The notes under the pieces were generated by a model. It made no database searches. It was not told the DNA's origin and saw only the letters and a program-made list of their open reading frames with translations. A DNA stretch of 64,000 nt from Trametes villosa (taxonomy: Eukaryota > Basidiomycota > Agaricomycetes > Polyporales > Polyporaceae). The position numbers and the translations under genes are program-made. Where the stretch lies: positions 85,759 through 149,758 of the forward strand of contig PUDQ02000098.1 in NCBI GenBank assembly GCA_002964805.2, read 5' to 3'. Of the stretch, positions 1 through 11,216 are shown piece by piece; positions within the stretch are counted from its first letter, which is position 1, and the number at the start of each line of letters is the position of its first letter.

Positions 1-2987
1 GTCTACGGCTGTGCCGGACCGGGAGTGGCAGTGTTAGTGGCCGTGCGTCTACGATACGCCGGCATGGACTTTCCTACTTACCATATACGTACATTCTTTT
101 GTTCTGTACATACTCGGCATCCTGCCATCCCTACCTATGCTTCTGGTACGTTCTACGATGCTCCTGACTATTCTAGACCTGTCTGGAGCTTAGTGTTACT
201 CATCCATGGACATCACATGCCTCGTTCTTACTCATCGTCCTACCTTCGCTCAGTCAGCGTACCTACTCGCTCAGTCAGCGTCCTCTGGACGGTCATATGA
301 TCTCTGCTCTATGCTTATTCATCGTCCTCCCTCAGTAGTATATAAGGAGGACTCTGCAGGCCTCTGCTCTTCAGTCGTTCTCTCACAGACTGAAGAGTAA
401 GTCCCTCATTACCTATGTGTTTCTTACATGTTACTTACTAGTACTTGTAGCCTCTCTTTGTGCGGCTTACAGGTACAGTACTATGCAATCATAGTCGTTC
501 TCTCACAGACTGAAGACCTCTCTTTGTGCGGCTTACAGCCTTCCAGGTTCAGAGTTCATCACGGACTATAAACGTTGTCAACACCCGTTTGTTTGTGCCA
601 GTGATAACGCTCACGTACCGCTTTGGCCATCTCAGCCCATGCCTCTAACAAGATTGCCCCGCCGCGCGTGCGCTACTTACACAATTCACGGACCCTAGAT
701 CGAGATTGGGAATGACCCGCACAGAAATGCTGCTGCGCGACGGATCAATCAGTTGTCGCCTGACGCGCGGGTGCGAGACGTACCAGATTGCAGCTCGTTC
801 TAGACGCGGTGGGCAGCTCTGTCGCGCAAGTCAGTACATGCACAAGCGCGGGCGCATGTCCACAAGAAGCAGCCCACAAATGCTACCACGAGGAGTACGC
901 ACCCGAGATGTCGCGGTCGTGGCCGAAGTGCCACTGTTGGAGAGCGTCGCGCGCGTTCGCGTTCGCGTCTGGTAGGTCCTATAGCTATCTCAGTATCGTT
1001 CTCTTCCACCTACAGTCCATTGGCCTCTCCTCAAGCGAGTAGCTTACCCGTGATCAATGAAAGGTACTCACCAACGTAGCCCTCGACCGGATAGTTGCGA
1101 TATTTCGGACCACGGGATATCTCCTCTGAATCGCCGGGTGGAAGTTGAAGGTCAGATCCTGTCAGTAAGCTCATAGCTCCCTGTTCAAAGGCTGATCGTC
1201 AGGCATTGATGTCGTAGTCGATATGTTTTCGAAGCGGTACCTTGTACGGCGGAGGGAGAGGCATGCCAGGGGCGACGGCGGTAGACGCGGGGAACATATG
1301 TATTAGAGCTTTGAACGGCAAGCGTGCACTTACGAGAGGAGGTCGTGTGTGGGACGACCGCGAGCTCCGAACTGGCCTTTGTGTGTCCCTGTCTGCACAC
1401 GCCCGAGATCCCAGACTCGGTGTCTCTGTACGATAGGCTTCAGGTTGGAGCCTAGCGGGAGTAGGTGAGAACCGACTAGATTGCGGGTGTATCTGTTGTA
1501 AGCTACACATGCCGATATAACTTTGCTACATAAAAATATGTCGAAGAGCTAGTGGGGCAGCGGTAACACACGCTTTGCTGCGTTAGTGGCGCTCACGGCA
1601 CTCTGTGGCGCGTGTTCGACTCCCCCGTCTCCCCTGTACTTTTGGCTTGAGCGAGCGCGGGTCAGTCCGGATGCATCCGCTCCTAAAACGGCTGTATGCG
1701 CGGATGCATCTGCGTTCTCATCACACGGCAGATGCATCTGCAAGGGGTACAAATACATCCGCATCCTGAGCACTCCTCACACCGGATACATCCTGCCAAC
1801 TGAACCTACTCGATAGCCACACTGTGCGGAGCGTGGGCATGGACGTGTGTGCGCCGACCGCGATACGAGCACCGTCTTTGACGGATAGAGTACGGTATAT
1901 CCTGCACACGTCTGCTGCTGTTGGGAGTATCGTCCGGCGCCGTGCGCGGCCTCGATGTGATGGACATCGGCGGGATGCCCGTTATCCGTGTGCTGAACTG
2001 TGTTCCAGACCCGCGTGCTAGGAAGCTCAGATCGGTTTGTCTCGTGCCCCGTTTTTCACGCATCTTCTGCGACGCGACGCCGGGCGCGTGCGGGCTTCTC
2101 TCGGGTCTCCCGCCTCGCGGTGGCGGTGTCCGATTTGAGTCTCCCGGGGTGTATATTCCCGCTCGAGCAATGTACGTATTGTTCTCCGAGTAGCCCCATG
2201 TAGTACACAATCATTGTTGTCCATTCCCGAAGTGCTCGGACGGCGGGTGTGTGTGGTAGTACGCAGCGCGGCAGCGATAGGGCCCGCGGCTGTCTGCTTA
2301 TGCTGTTCACTTAGCGGAACTGGATCTGCGTTCCCGAGGGAAAGTGCGCGAGCGGAGGCTGTTCGGGGTGGTTCCGGGACGGCGGAGGGAATAGCAGCGG
2401 TTTTCCCAAGCGTAAAATTGATTGCGCTGCGGGTATCTCTCGATCCCCATCATACACAGGCCGTCGTGTGCAATGGAAATGATTTGATTCTTGGCACTTT
2501 ATGTCTAGAGGGGGTACAGTGTTGGTCGGTTCAGGGGGAAGGGGATTAGGAGGTGTTGAGGACATGCACAGACACAAGCAGCAGGATGACCTGGTGCCCA
2601 TGCATGTACATCTCCTGGACGCCTCCTGAGAGGAGAGACTGCAGGCGGAGAGGTCAGCTCGCATAGCGAGAGTTCGGGCAAGGCGGGCAGCATCTGCCGA
2701 ACGAATAGATGTCAGCACGGGTGGCCTGAAACGTGTAAGAAACTCGTGCGTGTGCGCAAAGCACACCCTGGCAGGGATAATGAATTCTAAGATGGACGGC
2801 CAGGACAGCCGGCGAGGAAGTCGTGCCGGATTGGAGTGTGCTTACAGCTCGCCGTTGATCGCCCCGGGTCATGTATTGAGTTCTGAGTCAACCGGACCGG
2901 GCCTATGTACGTACAGACAGGGGGCTCTACATCGACACCCTCACCCCGGCGGTGGTTTACTGACTGCCCTCGTTCTCCGCTGTGCGT
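1..2987. other. No supported gene; short repeats
   Basis: I see no recognisable protein-coding gene here. ORFs on both strands are short and overlap without continuity through splice sites. Small direct repeats are present: a 24-base unit at 373-396 and 493-516, and a 22-base unit at 451-472 and 517-538. The first unit is flanked by a 10-bp inverted repeat (367-376 with 388-397). Positions about 1880-2050 resemble 13,580-13,760 on the other strand and are listed separately. Confidence 0.5.
1880..2050 (+). repeat. Diverged gene-family fragment, copy 1
   Basis: This stretch aligns by eye with the reverse complement of about 13,580-13,760. The shared core runs from an ATCCTG...ACGTCTG block, through a GGGAGT block, to a final GTGCCC. 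Both copies can be read in one frame as a similar peptide (VSSGAVRGLDVMDIGG here, FSGVVRDLAATNAGPE in the other). That suggests relics of a dispersed coding family, not simple sequence. The parent family is not recognised; neither copy sits in a long intact ORF. Confidence 0.4.
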
Positions 2988-4605
2988 ATGGTGCCCCTGT
3001 ACTCCCTCCTACTCCTCCTTCCCATCCTCAGCACGCGCCCCACCGCACACGCATATGGTCGGCTCTCGCCTCGCCGTGCCCTGGAGATATACCGAAGCTG
3101 GAGGAAGAGAGGTGAGCAACCTTTTCACTGCAACACGATCTACTCGTACACACCTTCTCCCGTGCGCTTTCCACCGAGCTCGCGATGGCCTTCTGAGCTG
3201 CATGCGCTCGCGAGAAGCGGCGCGTTAGCGTCGCCCTCCGGACACTCGTCGTAAGGCGGGCGCTCCGGGACCGCTCCGCGCCGTGTGCCTGCCATTCGCA
3301 CGGCGATGCACCGAGGTACTACACACCGTCCGAGCGCGCAGGTTCTCGTCCTCGAGCGACTCCGTCCCCGCGAGCCCGACGATCATGAGTGCGACTCCTG
3401 CCGGGCGCGAGGAGGCCGGCGAAGACGATCACGCCGGCGAGGGTGGGAGGTTGAGCAGCCCGGGGAAGTGCTTCGCCACCGGAGCACATGGCTGGGGCCG
3501 AGGCCCGGGTGTGAGAGTGCGTCGCGACGGGTGGAGGTGAGTCGAACCTTTGCAGCATCGTGCTCCGGCGCCCGGTGCCTCTGAGTATGTGGAGCCCCCC
3601 TCGCAGACGAGCATCTCGCACTTGGACCCCCGCAGCGCCCCGACCGTCGTCAGCGAGACGCACAGCGCATGGGAGCAAATGCTGACACACCTTCTTTGCA
3701 GAACGTCGTCGTAAGAGAGCTCGGTGGATGGCCAGTATCCCCGGAGTACAGCACACCGCGACGCCGGGATAGGCGAGAGGGGCGCAGCGCAAGACGGCCA
3801 GTTGAAGACGAGGTGTGCGAGCTGTCCGAAGACGGCATCGGGTGAGTTATATTCGTCTCGCGCACGCGTCTGGGCTTACGTTACTCTCGCCGCAACACTG
3901 CAGGACGGCTCGCGTCTACAACTGCGTAGACGTCGCTAGTCGTCTCCGTCGGGCGGCGGTCGGAGTGTGGCGTCGCGCTTGGTGGAGGCGCTTTCGGGCT
4001 GGGACGGACGTCGGCGAGCGGTAAGCACTTCTCTGGACAAATGATCGCTCGAGCCGGGAACTCACTTGACGCTTCGCCCTCTCCATTCGCTATCCAGCCC
4101 GTACTGTCGTCGATCTGGGGAGGCGCAAGACGAGTCAGCTCGTTTCGAGAAAAGCGTCGAGGCATTCGTACTCGCCCCGACGACCTTTCTTTCCCCACCC
4201 ACTACATCTGCGAGCACACCAGGGCCGGGTCATCCTGACCGTTCTGGCGACACACGCACGTCGTGGGGCTGCCGGCGGATGGCCTGTGGACGAAGGTTGG
4301 TTTGGCAGGGAGCCTGGCGGGAGGAAGGTGAGTTCGCAGACGTTCCCAGGTTCGACGGAAGGCTTACTCATTGCGCCGGCGGCCCGGACGGAGACCAGGT
4401 GCGGTCCCGCCAAGTTCGTGCGAGAGTGCGTGTTGCTACTGGCGGCGCGCGAATCGCACTCGCGCGTTCTACGAGAGCGGTCGTGCACCAAGGTGAGCAA
4501 TGCGAGTACACCCTTAGCATGAGGAGTACCCACCGATCCTCCCCGGCAGCCGCGTGTCCGCGCGGCGAGTTCTCGCAAGGCGAGGCTCTGGCTAGGGCAG
4601 CGTAG
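2988..4605 (+). CDS. Putative spliced gene, product unknown
   Basis: The product is not recognised. An ATG at 2988 opens a hydrophobic N-terminus of signal-peptide type (MVPLYSLLLLLPIL, then a polar TRPTAHA stretch), ending in a strong donor at 3112 (AGAG|GTGAGC). Downstream, good plus-strand splice signals follow one another: acceptor CTTCTTTGCAG ending 3702, donor GTGAGT at 3841, acceptor CACTGCAG ending 3902, donor GTAAGC at 4021, acceptor TATCCAG near 4098, donor GTGAGT near 4328. Three successive exons (3703-3840, 3903-4020, 4099 to about 4327) join in one open frame. The middle introns are 62 and about 78 nt. The first exon-to-exon links and the 3' end are unresolved. The protein would be rich in Arg and Pro. 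It could be a real lineage-specific gene or a decayed one. Confidence 0.33.
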
Positions 4606-5650
4606 GATACGTGGTTCCGAACGTCCTGTGTGCCTCGTCCCTGCACAGAACACGGCCGCGTCCGCATCCGCGCGTACTGTGCGCGAGACGGGTCGCCGGG
4701 CAGGCATTCCGAGCGTTCGCCGACCCGGACGGATGCTGGGGGGCGATGCGAGGTTAGCACTTTGCTGTCCGCAGGTAACGAGGACTCACTGAGCGCGGTG
4801 TTCTCCGGAGGACACCGTCTCTTCGTTCGGGTCATCGGCGCGGCGGGCGGCGGGCGGAGGCAAAATTCCGAGGAATCCGGTGGCTGTCTCGCCATCATGC
4901 AAGCCCGGTAGACGACGAGCTCTGCGGCGTCAAGGGAGGGCTCGTCATGCACATGGTGCAGACGGGCATGCTCTGTACGGCGAGGCTGGAAGGTGTCGTC
5001 GAGACGAGTCGGAGCGCCGACCGGGATTCGAGATCGACTCCCCGTGAGCTCGCCAGCTCCGCCGCGTCAGTACGGGAGTCGCACGCGCAGCAAGGAGCTC
5101 TAAGGTGCTGCATGCGAGCTAGCGGAGGCGCGGACGGGGCAGTGGAGAGCCGCGAGCACAGGAACAAAGTAGATAGGCGACCGGATGTCGAGCAGCCGGG
5201 CGGAGATCGCGCGAGCGCGCTGATGTGGACGGAGAGCGTGTGTCCGTATGTAACCAAGAACGACTCGTAACTGCAGTGCGACCGCGTGAGACTGGGCTGA
5301 TACAGCGCGGGCGTCGAACGCGGTGGTGGTCGAGAGCAAGGCGCGCAGGCGCCCGTCGCATCCGAGGCGACCATCATCGTCCGCCCGTCTCTTGTACGCG
5401 ACTCTTCACTAGTCCTCAGCATACGGTCAACGCCGCACTCTTCACTAGTCCTCAGCATACGGTCAGAGTATCGGATTCTCTCCGTGGCCATTTCGCTCGC
5501 TTGCCCCGAGTCCCCAGTCCGCGCCGCCCGCGCCGAGTGCCGTACATGATCACGAATGTCATTCTGTCATAGTGTACACAATCCGACGCGAAGCCATGGA
5601 GCCGTCGTACCACCACCTATCCTACATGCACACCCCGCGCGTCCTACGTC
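4606..5650. other. Intergenic, no supported gene
   Basis: Overlapping ORFs on both strands, none recognised. A 29-base sequence is directly repeated at 5401-5429 and 5437-5465 (period 36). It makes an artificial-looking peptide repeat in a minus-strand ORF, so I do not call that ORF a gene. Confidence 0.5.
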
Positions 5651-8243
5651 TTAAAGGCCCTCTGTGAAGCGGCTGTCAGATGCAGCCGCGGGTCCAGCAG
5701 CGTGCTCCGGCTCACTCGATCCCGGGGCCACGCCCGCGCCCGCATCCTCCTCAGCGGGAGCGACCGCGTGCGGCGGACGGCCCTCCGGTGCCTTCTCCTG
5801 CTGCCGCTTGCTCGGCCGGCGCGAGACCGTCGCGCCCTCCCCATTTGCAGTGGGCTTCTTATCAACCTGGTGCGCGTAGCGAGGTTAGCGACGTCCAGCA
5901 GGCCCCAAGGGGAAGGAAGACTTACTGGGTATCCGTGCGCGTCGTGCGCACCGGTGTGCGAGTACTCGGGCGGGCCCGCGTCGTCCTCGGCCCCGTCGCG
6001 CGCCTCCTCGTACACCGCGTCGTCCTCCTCGTCCTGCTCCTCCTCGATGCTCGAGCCCTCCTCGTCCGTCTCCCCGAGGCCCTCCTCCTCGCTCGTGTAC
6101 CCCGCCGCGCGCACCGCGGCCGCAACCGGCCCGCTGCGCTCCATCTGCTCGCTCGCGACGAGGTACCGCGCGCAGAGCATCCTGACATCGTTCCACCACT
6201 CCATCATGTCGTCGTGCGAGCGTGCACGGAACGCCCACGCGCGGCCGCTCGACCCGCCGCGCCCGGTGAGCGAGTTCTTCAGCCCGCGGAGAGAGCCCGT
6301 GCGCGTGCTCCCCGCGCCGTCCTTGCGCTCCTCGATGTGGAACTTGTGGCTCTTCGCGCTCGGAGAAGACGGCGGCCCGAGCGTGCACAGCGGCAGGAAC
6401 AGGCTGAACTGCGGCTTGTCCGCGATCGCCGGGTCAGACGACGTGAACTCGTGCAGGAAGCCAGCCGGCGTCAGCACGTAGTACGCCTCGCGGTACGTGC
6501 GCGTGTAGCGCTTCTTACGCTCCAGCAGCCCGGTGTGCACCGGGATCACGCTCGGGTCGTCCTTGCTCGGGTAGCTGATGTGCTCCGGATTGCGAAGCGG
6601 CGTCTCGGGATCGACGAGGTGGTCTTCGCGCGCGGCGAACGAGATCCATTCGCGGTCCGGAGGGAGCGCGGACATGTCGCGCTCGAGGTTGCCCCAGAGG
6701 TCGCGAACCGCGTTGTCCATGCGCGTGCGCCATTCGGCGAAGGTGGCCCAAGCAGACTGGAGCGCCTGGATGAGAGACGCTTCAAACATCGCCGATGATG
6801 CTTGGGTGAGCAGCAGCGACTTCTGCAGCGCATTCTCGGTGTGCACCTGCTTGGTGAGCTGGCGTGCGACGGCCTGGTTAGCCACGTAGGGGTCGGTCCT
6901 AGAGGTTATGTTCAGAGGGGTGTTCTTCAGGATAGAGATGTTCGTCCCCAGGTCGCCAATGAGCTTCGCAGACAGTTCACGCTCTTTGGCTACCGCTGTC
7001 GCCAGTTTACCCGTATCGTTTTGGATATTCTGTATATATATGCTTGTATCGAGGTGCTATTGCCTGGTAAGCGAATGAGAATTCGTACCTTTATATGCGC
7101 CTTGATTTCCACCCGGAGTTTCTGGAGGTGTTGCACAATAGAGCCGTCCACGGTGCGGCCTAGGTTCGCATGTTGATCAGCGATTGCGCGTGTCTTGTCG
7201 CGGATGCCGTAGAATATGTCCTGCGGGATTGCAAACAGTTAGGACTACCCGGAGCGGAGCGAGTATATACTAAGATGGTGGAAGTAGCACTGGCAGTGGC
7301 AGTGAGGGTGGAGCGGTCGTCGAAGGTAATCGCGTGACGAATATCCAATCCACCTGCTTGTGACCGAGCGAGCCCTGGCAGCGTGTTCACCTACGCGCTC
7401 ATTGGCATAGCTGGTCGCGCGTATCGCTGACCTCGACCCCGCCCTCACTGGGCGGGGTTGAGGTGTCCGACCCGTCCAGCGTCGTTTACTTTTGCGCGTG
7501 CGCCGTCCGCACCGTAAAACATGGATGCACCAGCATCGCTAGCGCGTGTGCTCACTAGCACATTCATAGGCGCACTGCGTCGCTTCCATGCACACGCCTG
7601 CCGCAAGCATCGCGTATACGCGTCGCATTGTGCCCGCCCGCGCACGCACCTGTGCCGCCCTCCGTGGCCCCGCCTCATTCCGGCCGTGCCAATTAATGCA
7701 GAGAAAGCAGAATCAGGATGGCAGGTGGCAGTGGAACTGCGACCCTCTGGGCGTAGTTCCACTTCCACCATTCTGGTGGGTCCTCCACATGATTGGGGGA
7801 CCCATCAGTCCTGGTTCTTACGGGAGCGAATCTGACCGTGGCCACCGAGCCTCAGCGAGAGTCAGATCGCAGTTCAAAGCCCCACTCGCACAGATCTGGT
7901 ATGTACTCAACGGAGTTCCCTGAGATGGAAGACATACCTGGAGACCTCCTTCTCCTAGAAACTGGTTCCCCGAGCGGAAGGGAACCTGAATGACGGCGCC
8001 CAGCTTCGTCATCTCCCTCGCGACATTGTTCTCGATATCTGCAATGCCTTCGAAGTAGGCAATGAGCTGCTTGACGATGGCTTTCCACGCGGTGAAGCGT
8101 TCGATGAGGATGTCGGAGGGGCGGAGGTCGTGGGGTTGAATGTTCTTCTTGATGAGAGACTGGCTGCGAGAGACGGTCGAGCCGCGCCTGCTGCCAGCGC
8201 GGGAGAGGGAGGTTGCGCGCGATATGGAGACTGTTTCGTTCAT
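5651..8243 (-). CDS. SLM1: SLM1-type PI(4,5)P2-binding PH-domain protein
   Basis: Exons 8243-7938, 7220-7089, 7029-5926 and 5866-5651 join in frame to about 585 aa, ending in TAA. In yeast Slm1/Slm2 bind plasma-membrane PI(4,5)P2, sit at eisosomes and act as TORC2 effectors; that role is inferred from family membership. The first third is the helical F-BAR-like part (AWKAIVKQLIAYFEGIADIE; GIRDKTRAIADQHANLGRT). A PH domain starts after the KKRYTRTYREAYYVLTPAG segment and ends at the SHDDMMEWWNDVRML helix. It is followed by a long acidic Glu/Asp stretch and a Lys/Ala/Pro-rich tail. Start chosen at the ATG opening a Ser/Arg-rich N-terminus (MNETVSISRATSLSRAGSRR). Introns 2 and 3 are about 59 nt, but intron 1 is 717 nt. 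A decayed copy lies at about 21.8-22.85 kb. Confidence 0.87.
7221..7937 (-). other. Unusually long SLM1 intron 1
   Basis: This intron separates ...GEGGLQ from DIFYGIRDK..., a junction continuous in SLM1 relatives. It starts GTATGT and ends CCCGCAG. It is more than ten times longer than its neighbours. No ORF inside is recognisable. Similar GGTGGAAGT / GTAGTTCCACTTCCACC blocks occur near both ends, compatible with an inserted non-autonomous element, but no clean terminal repeat or target duplication could be fixed by eye. Confidence 0.55.
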
Positions 8244-8407
8244 GGTGGTCGAGGGGAAAGGTGGGGAGAGGGAGAAAAGGGACGAGGAGCTACTTAACCT
8301 CGCCCGCGGGAGGGGAGATCCCAACAGGTACCCTCAGTAGCCGCCTGACGTCATGCCTTCTCCCCATCGGGCAAAGCCTCACTCAACGCCAACAGTCGCA
8401 AAAACAT

Positions 8408-8478
8408 TCCGACACGGGGAATCGAACCCCGGGCTATCGCGTGAGAGGCGATAATGTTAGCCACTACACCATATCGGA
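8408..8478 (-). tRNA. tRNA-Glu (CTC anticodon)
   Basis: Read on the minus strand, the 71-nt sequence folds as a cloverleaf. The acceptor stem TCCGATA pairs with TGTCGGA (one G-T pair). The anticodon stem ATCGC pairs with GCGAT around the loop CTCTCAC, giving anticodon CTC (codon GAG, glutamate). The T arm is CCGGG GTTCGAA CCCCG-like. No intron is present. The CCA end is not encoded, as expected for a nuclear eukaryotic tRNA. It lies about 165 bp upstream of the SLM1 start codon, same strand. Confidence 0.95.
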
Positions 8479-8863
8479 TTGGAGGACACAGCAAACCAAA
8501 GGTATATAGTTTGTGGAGGTAATTTGTGTTTCTTGTAAGAACCCTGGAAGACCACAGTTTGACCACGGTCCACATTTCTCAACATTCAAACGTTCAACCG
8601 CAATTTTCATCAATTCTGCACAGCAATGATGACATTTGTACAAGTGAGAAGCTACATAGTAAACGTGTCCGAGATTCCAAGCTATCAGGTTACACAACTG
8701 GCGTGCTCACTAAGTAGTAGTATACAGAACTGCGCGCATACGAAACTCCAGGACGAACAGACATACAATACATCTGTACAACACTGCTATGCATGATGGG
8801 GAGAGGAATCCCCGGAGATACTGGTATTATCTCTGGGGCGGTGACTCCCAGGAGCATGGGCCC

Positions 8864-10411
8864 CTACCACTGGGGCACCGCTATGCCGAAGGGAACGTCA
8901 CTCGGACGGTCCAGCATAGCGTTCTCGTCGTCGAGCAGAGTACTCCGCGAGCCGCTAGCGGGAATGTCTTCTCCGAAGTCAAACGGGGCGGTCTCGAAAC
9001 ATCCAAGGTCAAGGTCCAGGTCGAGAGGAGCGATAGACGTCTCGGAGAAGGTGGTGGAGAGTTGCTCCACTGGGACGACGGGGGCTTCCTCTACGGCGGA
9101 CGATCCCACGCTTGCGTCGACTTGAGCAGCACCGTCGGAATGTGCATCGCTTGCAATAGGAGCCTCCTGAACGCAGAAGGGAATTTCTCCTTCTTCAAGT
9201 TCTTCAGCGACGACCGCCGAGCACGCGTCCTCCGCGGACGTGTCTTGCTGCTGGGAGCCACCATTCGCACCCGGCGCAGCGTCCACGCCCTCGCCCAGGC
9301 ACGTCCCGTCCACACCTTCGGAACTTGCCTCTGTCTTCCACGATGACTGCAGATCGTCGATGATCACGCTGTCCGTGCGCTGCATCCGCTGCGGGTGGCG
9401 CTTCTTCGTCAACGCCTTCCATGCCAGGTGGTGCATTCGCAGATAATCCGACGCCGTGCGCGTCTTCGTCTTCTTCTTCCGGTCGAACGGCGCCGTGATA
9501 GCCCGCAGCTTCGGCGGGCACACGAATTCCCGGTGGCGGGGCAGAGGCTCCTGCGGGGTCTTCCGCACCCCAACGAGCGGCCATGTGAGGTCCCCCGGGT
9601 CCGGTTTCTTGGGTGTAATCATCGCGCTCTGCCGTCTGTCACACAGCGTTAGCGCTGACATTGGTAGTGCAGCGGTGTACGACTCACACTTTGCCCTCCC
9701 AGATCTTCCTCGCGATCATGTACCCCCAGGGCGTCGCGGTCCGCGGACGGTTGGCGAGGAGCAGAGCCATGGGGCCCCAACGTGGCCGTTCCCAAAAGTG
9801 AGAAGGAAGGCGCCGTTGATGAGCCCACGTAATTTCTCTTCCGTGGGGTTCAAGGGTTCCGGACTTGGGCGCATTGATGTCGGTGCTCCCAGCCTTGGGT
9901 GAAGATGCGGCTAACGCAGTGGCCGTGCTCGGTGGGGTAAAAGTCTGGCCTGTAGCTTCGCGGTCAGAGTGGTGTCCATGGCAGGGAAGGTGGTGGCGTA
10001 CCAGAGATTATCTGAGTTAGCACTCTCTTCAGAGAGGAGCATCTGGCGGCCCGTGCGGCGGCTGCAACGAATGGTGGGCGCACGTCCTCAGTACCTGCAG
10101 AACGTAGCCACACCGAGGGAAGCACCTTTCATCTCAGCCTCGACCTTGAGGTGGCGCGCGACGGCGTCGTGGAACCTCTTGCTATCGAGCATTTCGGGGA
10201 CGAGCAGCTCCTTCCTCAGGTTCGACCGCCGGCGCACAGGCGCGAGGCTCCTCTTCGCGGCCTGCGTGATCAACACGGACCGCGGCTTCCCCATGCGATC
10301 GGTGGCGGTGACCAAAGACGTTCCTTTAATGCCCTGAGTGCCGCAGGCGGAGGGCAGTTCCACGACGAGAGGGGCGGAGCGGGGCGCGCCGATGAAGCTC
10401 AGGCCGGACAT
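8864..10411 (-). CDS. Uncharacterised basic protein
   Basis: Not recognised. The last exon is firm: 9635-8864, entered through an intron 9636 to about 9687 that starts GTGAGT, carries a GCTAAC branch site and ends TGTGACAG. Its upstream exon reads in frame as WERPRWGPMALLLANRPRTA...MIARKIWEGK. The first exon starts at ATG 10411 (MSGLSFIGAPRSAPLVVELP) and contains a basic, Ser/Arg-rich segment. The join between first and middle exons (about 10.1-9.85 kb) is unresolved: several donors and acceptors fit. After a basic DRKKKTKTRTASDYLR segment, the C-terminal half is acidic and low-complexity. This layout is seen in nuclear proteins, but no domain supports that. Neighbours give no functional hint. 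It could also be two genes. Confidence 0.5.
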
Positions 10412-11216
10412 GGTGGTGGTGGAAGACGAGAGACCGGGTGAGAGTGGCTAGCGGACGCGCAGGCGCCATAACCTCGTATTTGTTTCCTATTTGGGATTGC
10501 CAATTTGTGTCGGACGAACAATGGGCTCGCGGCCCTTGCCATGACCATTGACGCAGCATTGACCATGGCACTGCGTCCCTCCGGCTCGCTTAGATAGTTC
10601 TCGGTGCCGGTTCTGACAGAAGGTTGTTCACCTGAGTCATTTAATCCTCAACGGTTACAGCAATTCAGGTTGAGAAGTAATCGACCTACAGTGTCCTGCG
10701 CGTGTCGCCGTGAGCTGTGGAGGCGGTTGTCGTGTACAGGCCGGGAGTTGAAGAAAAGCAACTCTCGATCAAGGTCCGAGTCCGATTCGCGCCTGCAAGT
10801 CATAAGCGCCGCGATAAGATAAGATCATGACTAGCACTGCTTTTGGCACTTGCCACGCACCGTCGCCTACCGTCGCTTCAACAAGCACTGCTGTAACCTG
10901 TACCACGAGTCTGCCTCGCATTCACAAACATCCAGAATACTTGTACAAGCTCTCGCGCAAGGCATGCTCAGGACAGACTCGCTTCGAGCGTCGGTGCTGG
11001 CTGGTCAACCTGGCGTACGGCACACCATCTAGTCCTAGTAGCTGCTGGTGTACTATGTGGCGCCCTACCTCCGACTGGGTCGGGCCACTGGCAAGCTGCG
11101 CGCACTGACGTTGCCTGACTACCAGTGGCAGTTACCGCCAATACGGGCATATACAGGGAGGTGCTATTCAGCGATCGACGTGATCTTCTTTCCCCCCACC
11201 CTACAACAGCCCGAGC
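10412..11216. other. Intergenic between divergent genes
   Basis: This is the shared upstream region of the minus gene starting at 10,411 and the F-box gene starting at 11,217. Short ORFs only. No motif was identified with confidence. Confidence 0.5.

Noticed and set aside
367..397. Hairpin as a terminator or small RNA
   Set aside because: The 10-bp stem is perfect, but its second copy (493-516) has lost the left arm and no gene adjoins it; probably chance within a short repeat.
5680..6798. 372-codon plus-strand ORF
   Set aside because: Antisense of SLM1 exon 3. Its peptide is Arg/Ala/Val-rich as expected from reverse reading of GC-rich codons, and the minus strand has matched splice sites and PH-domain sequence.
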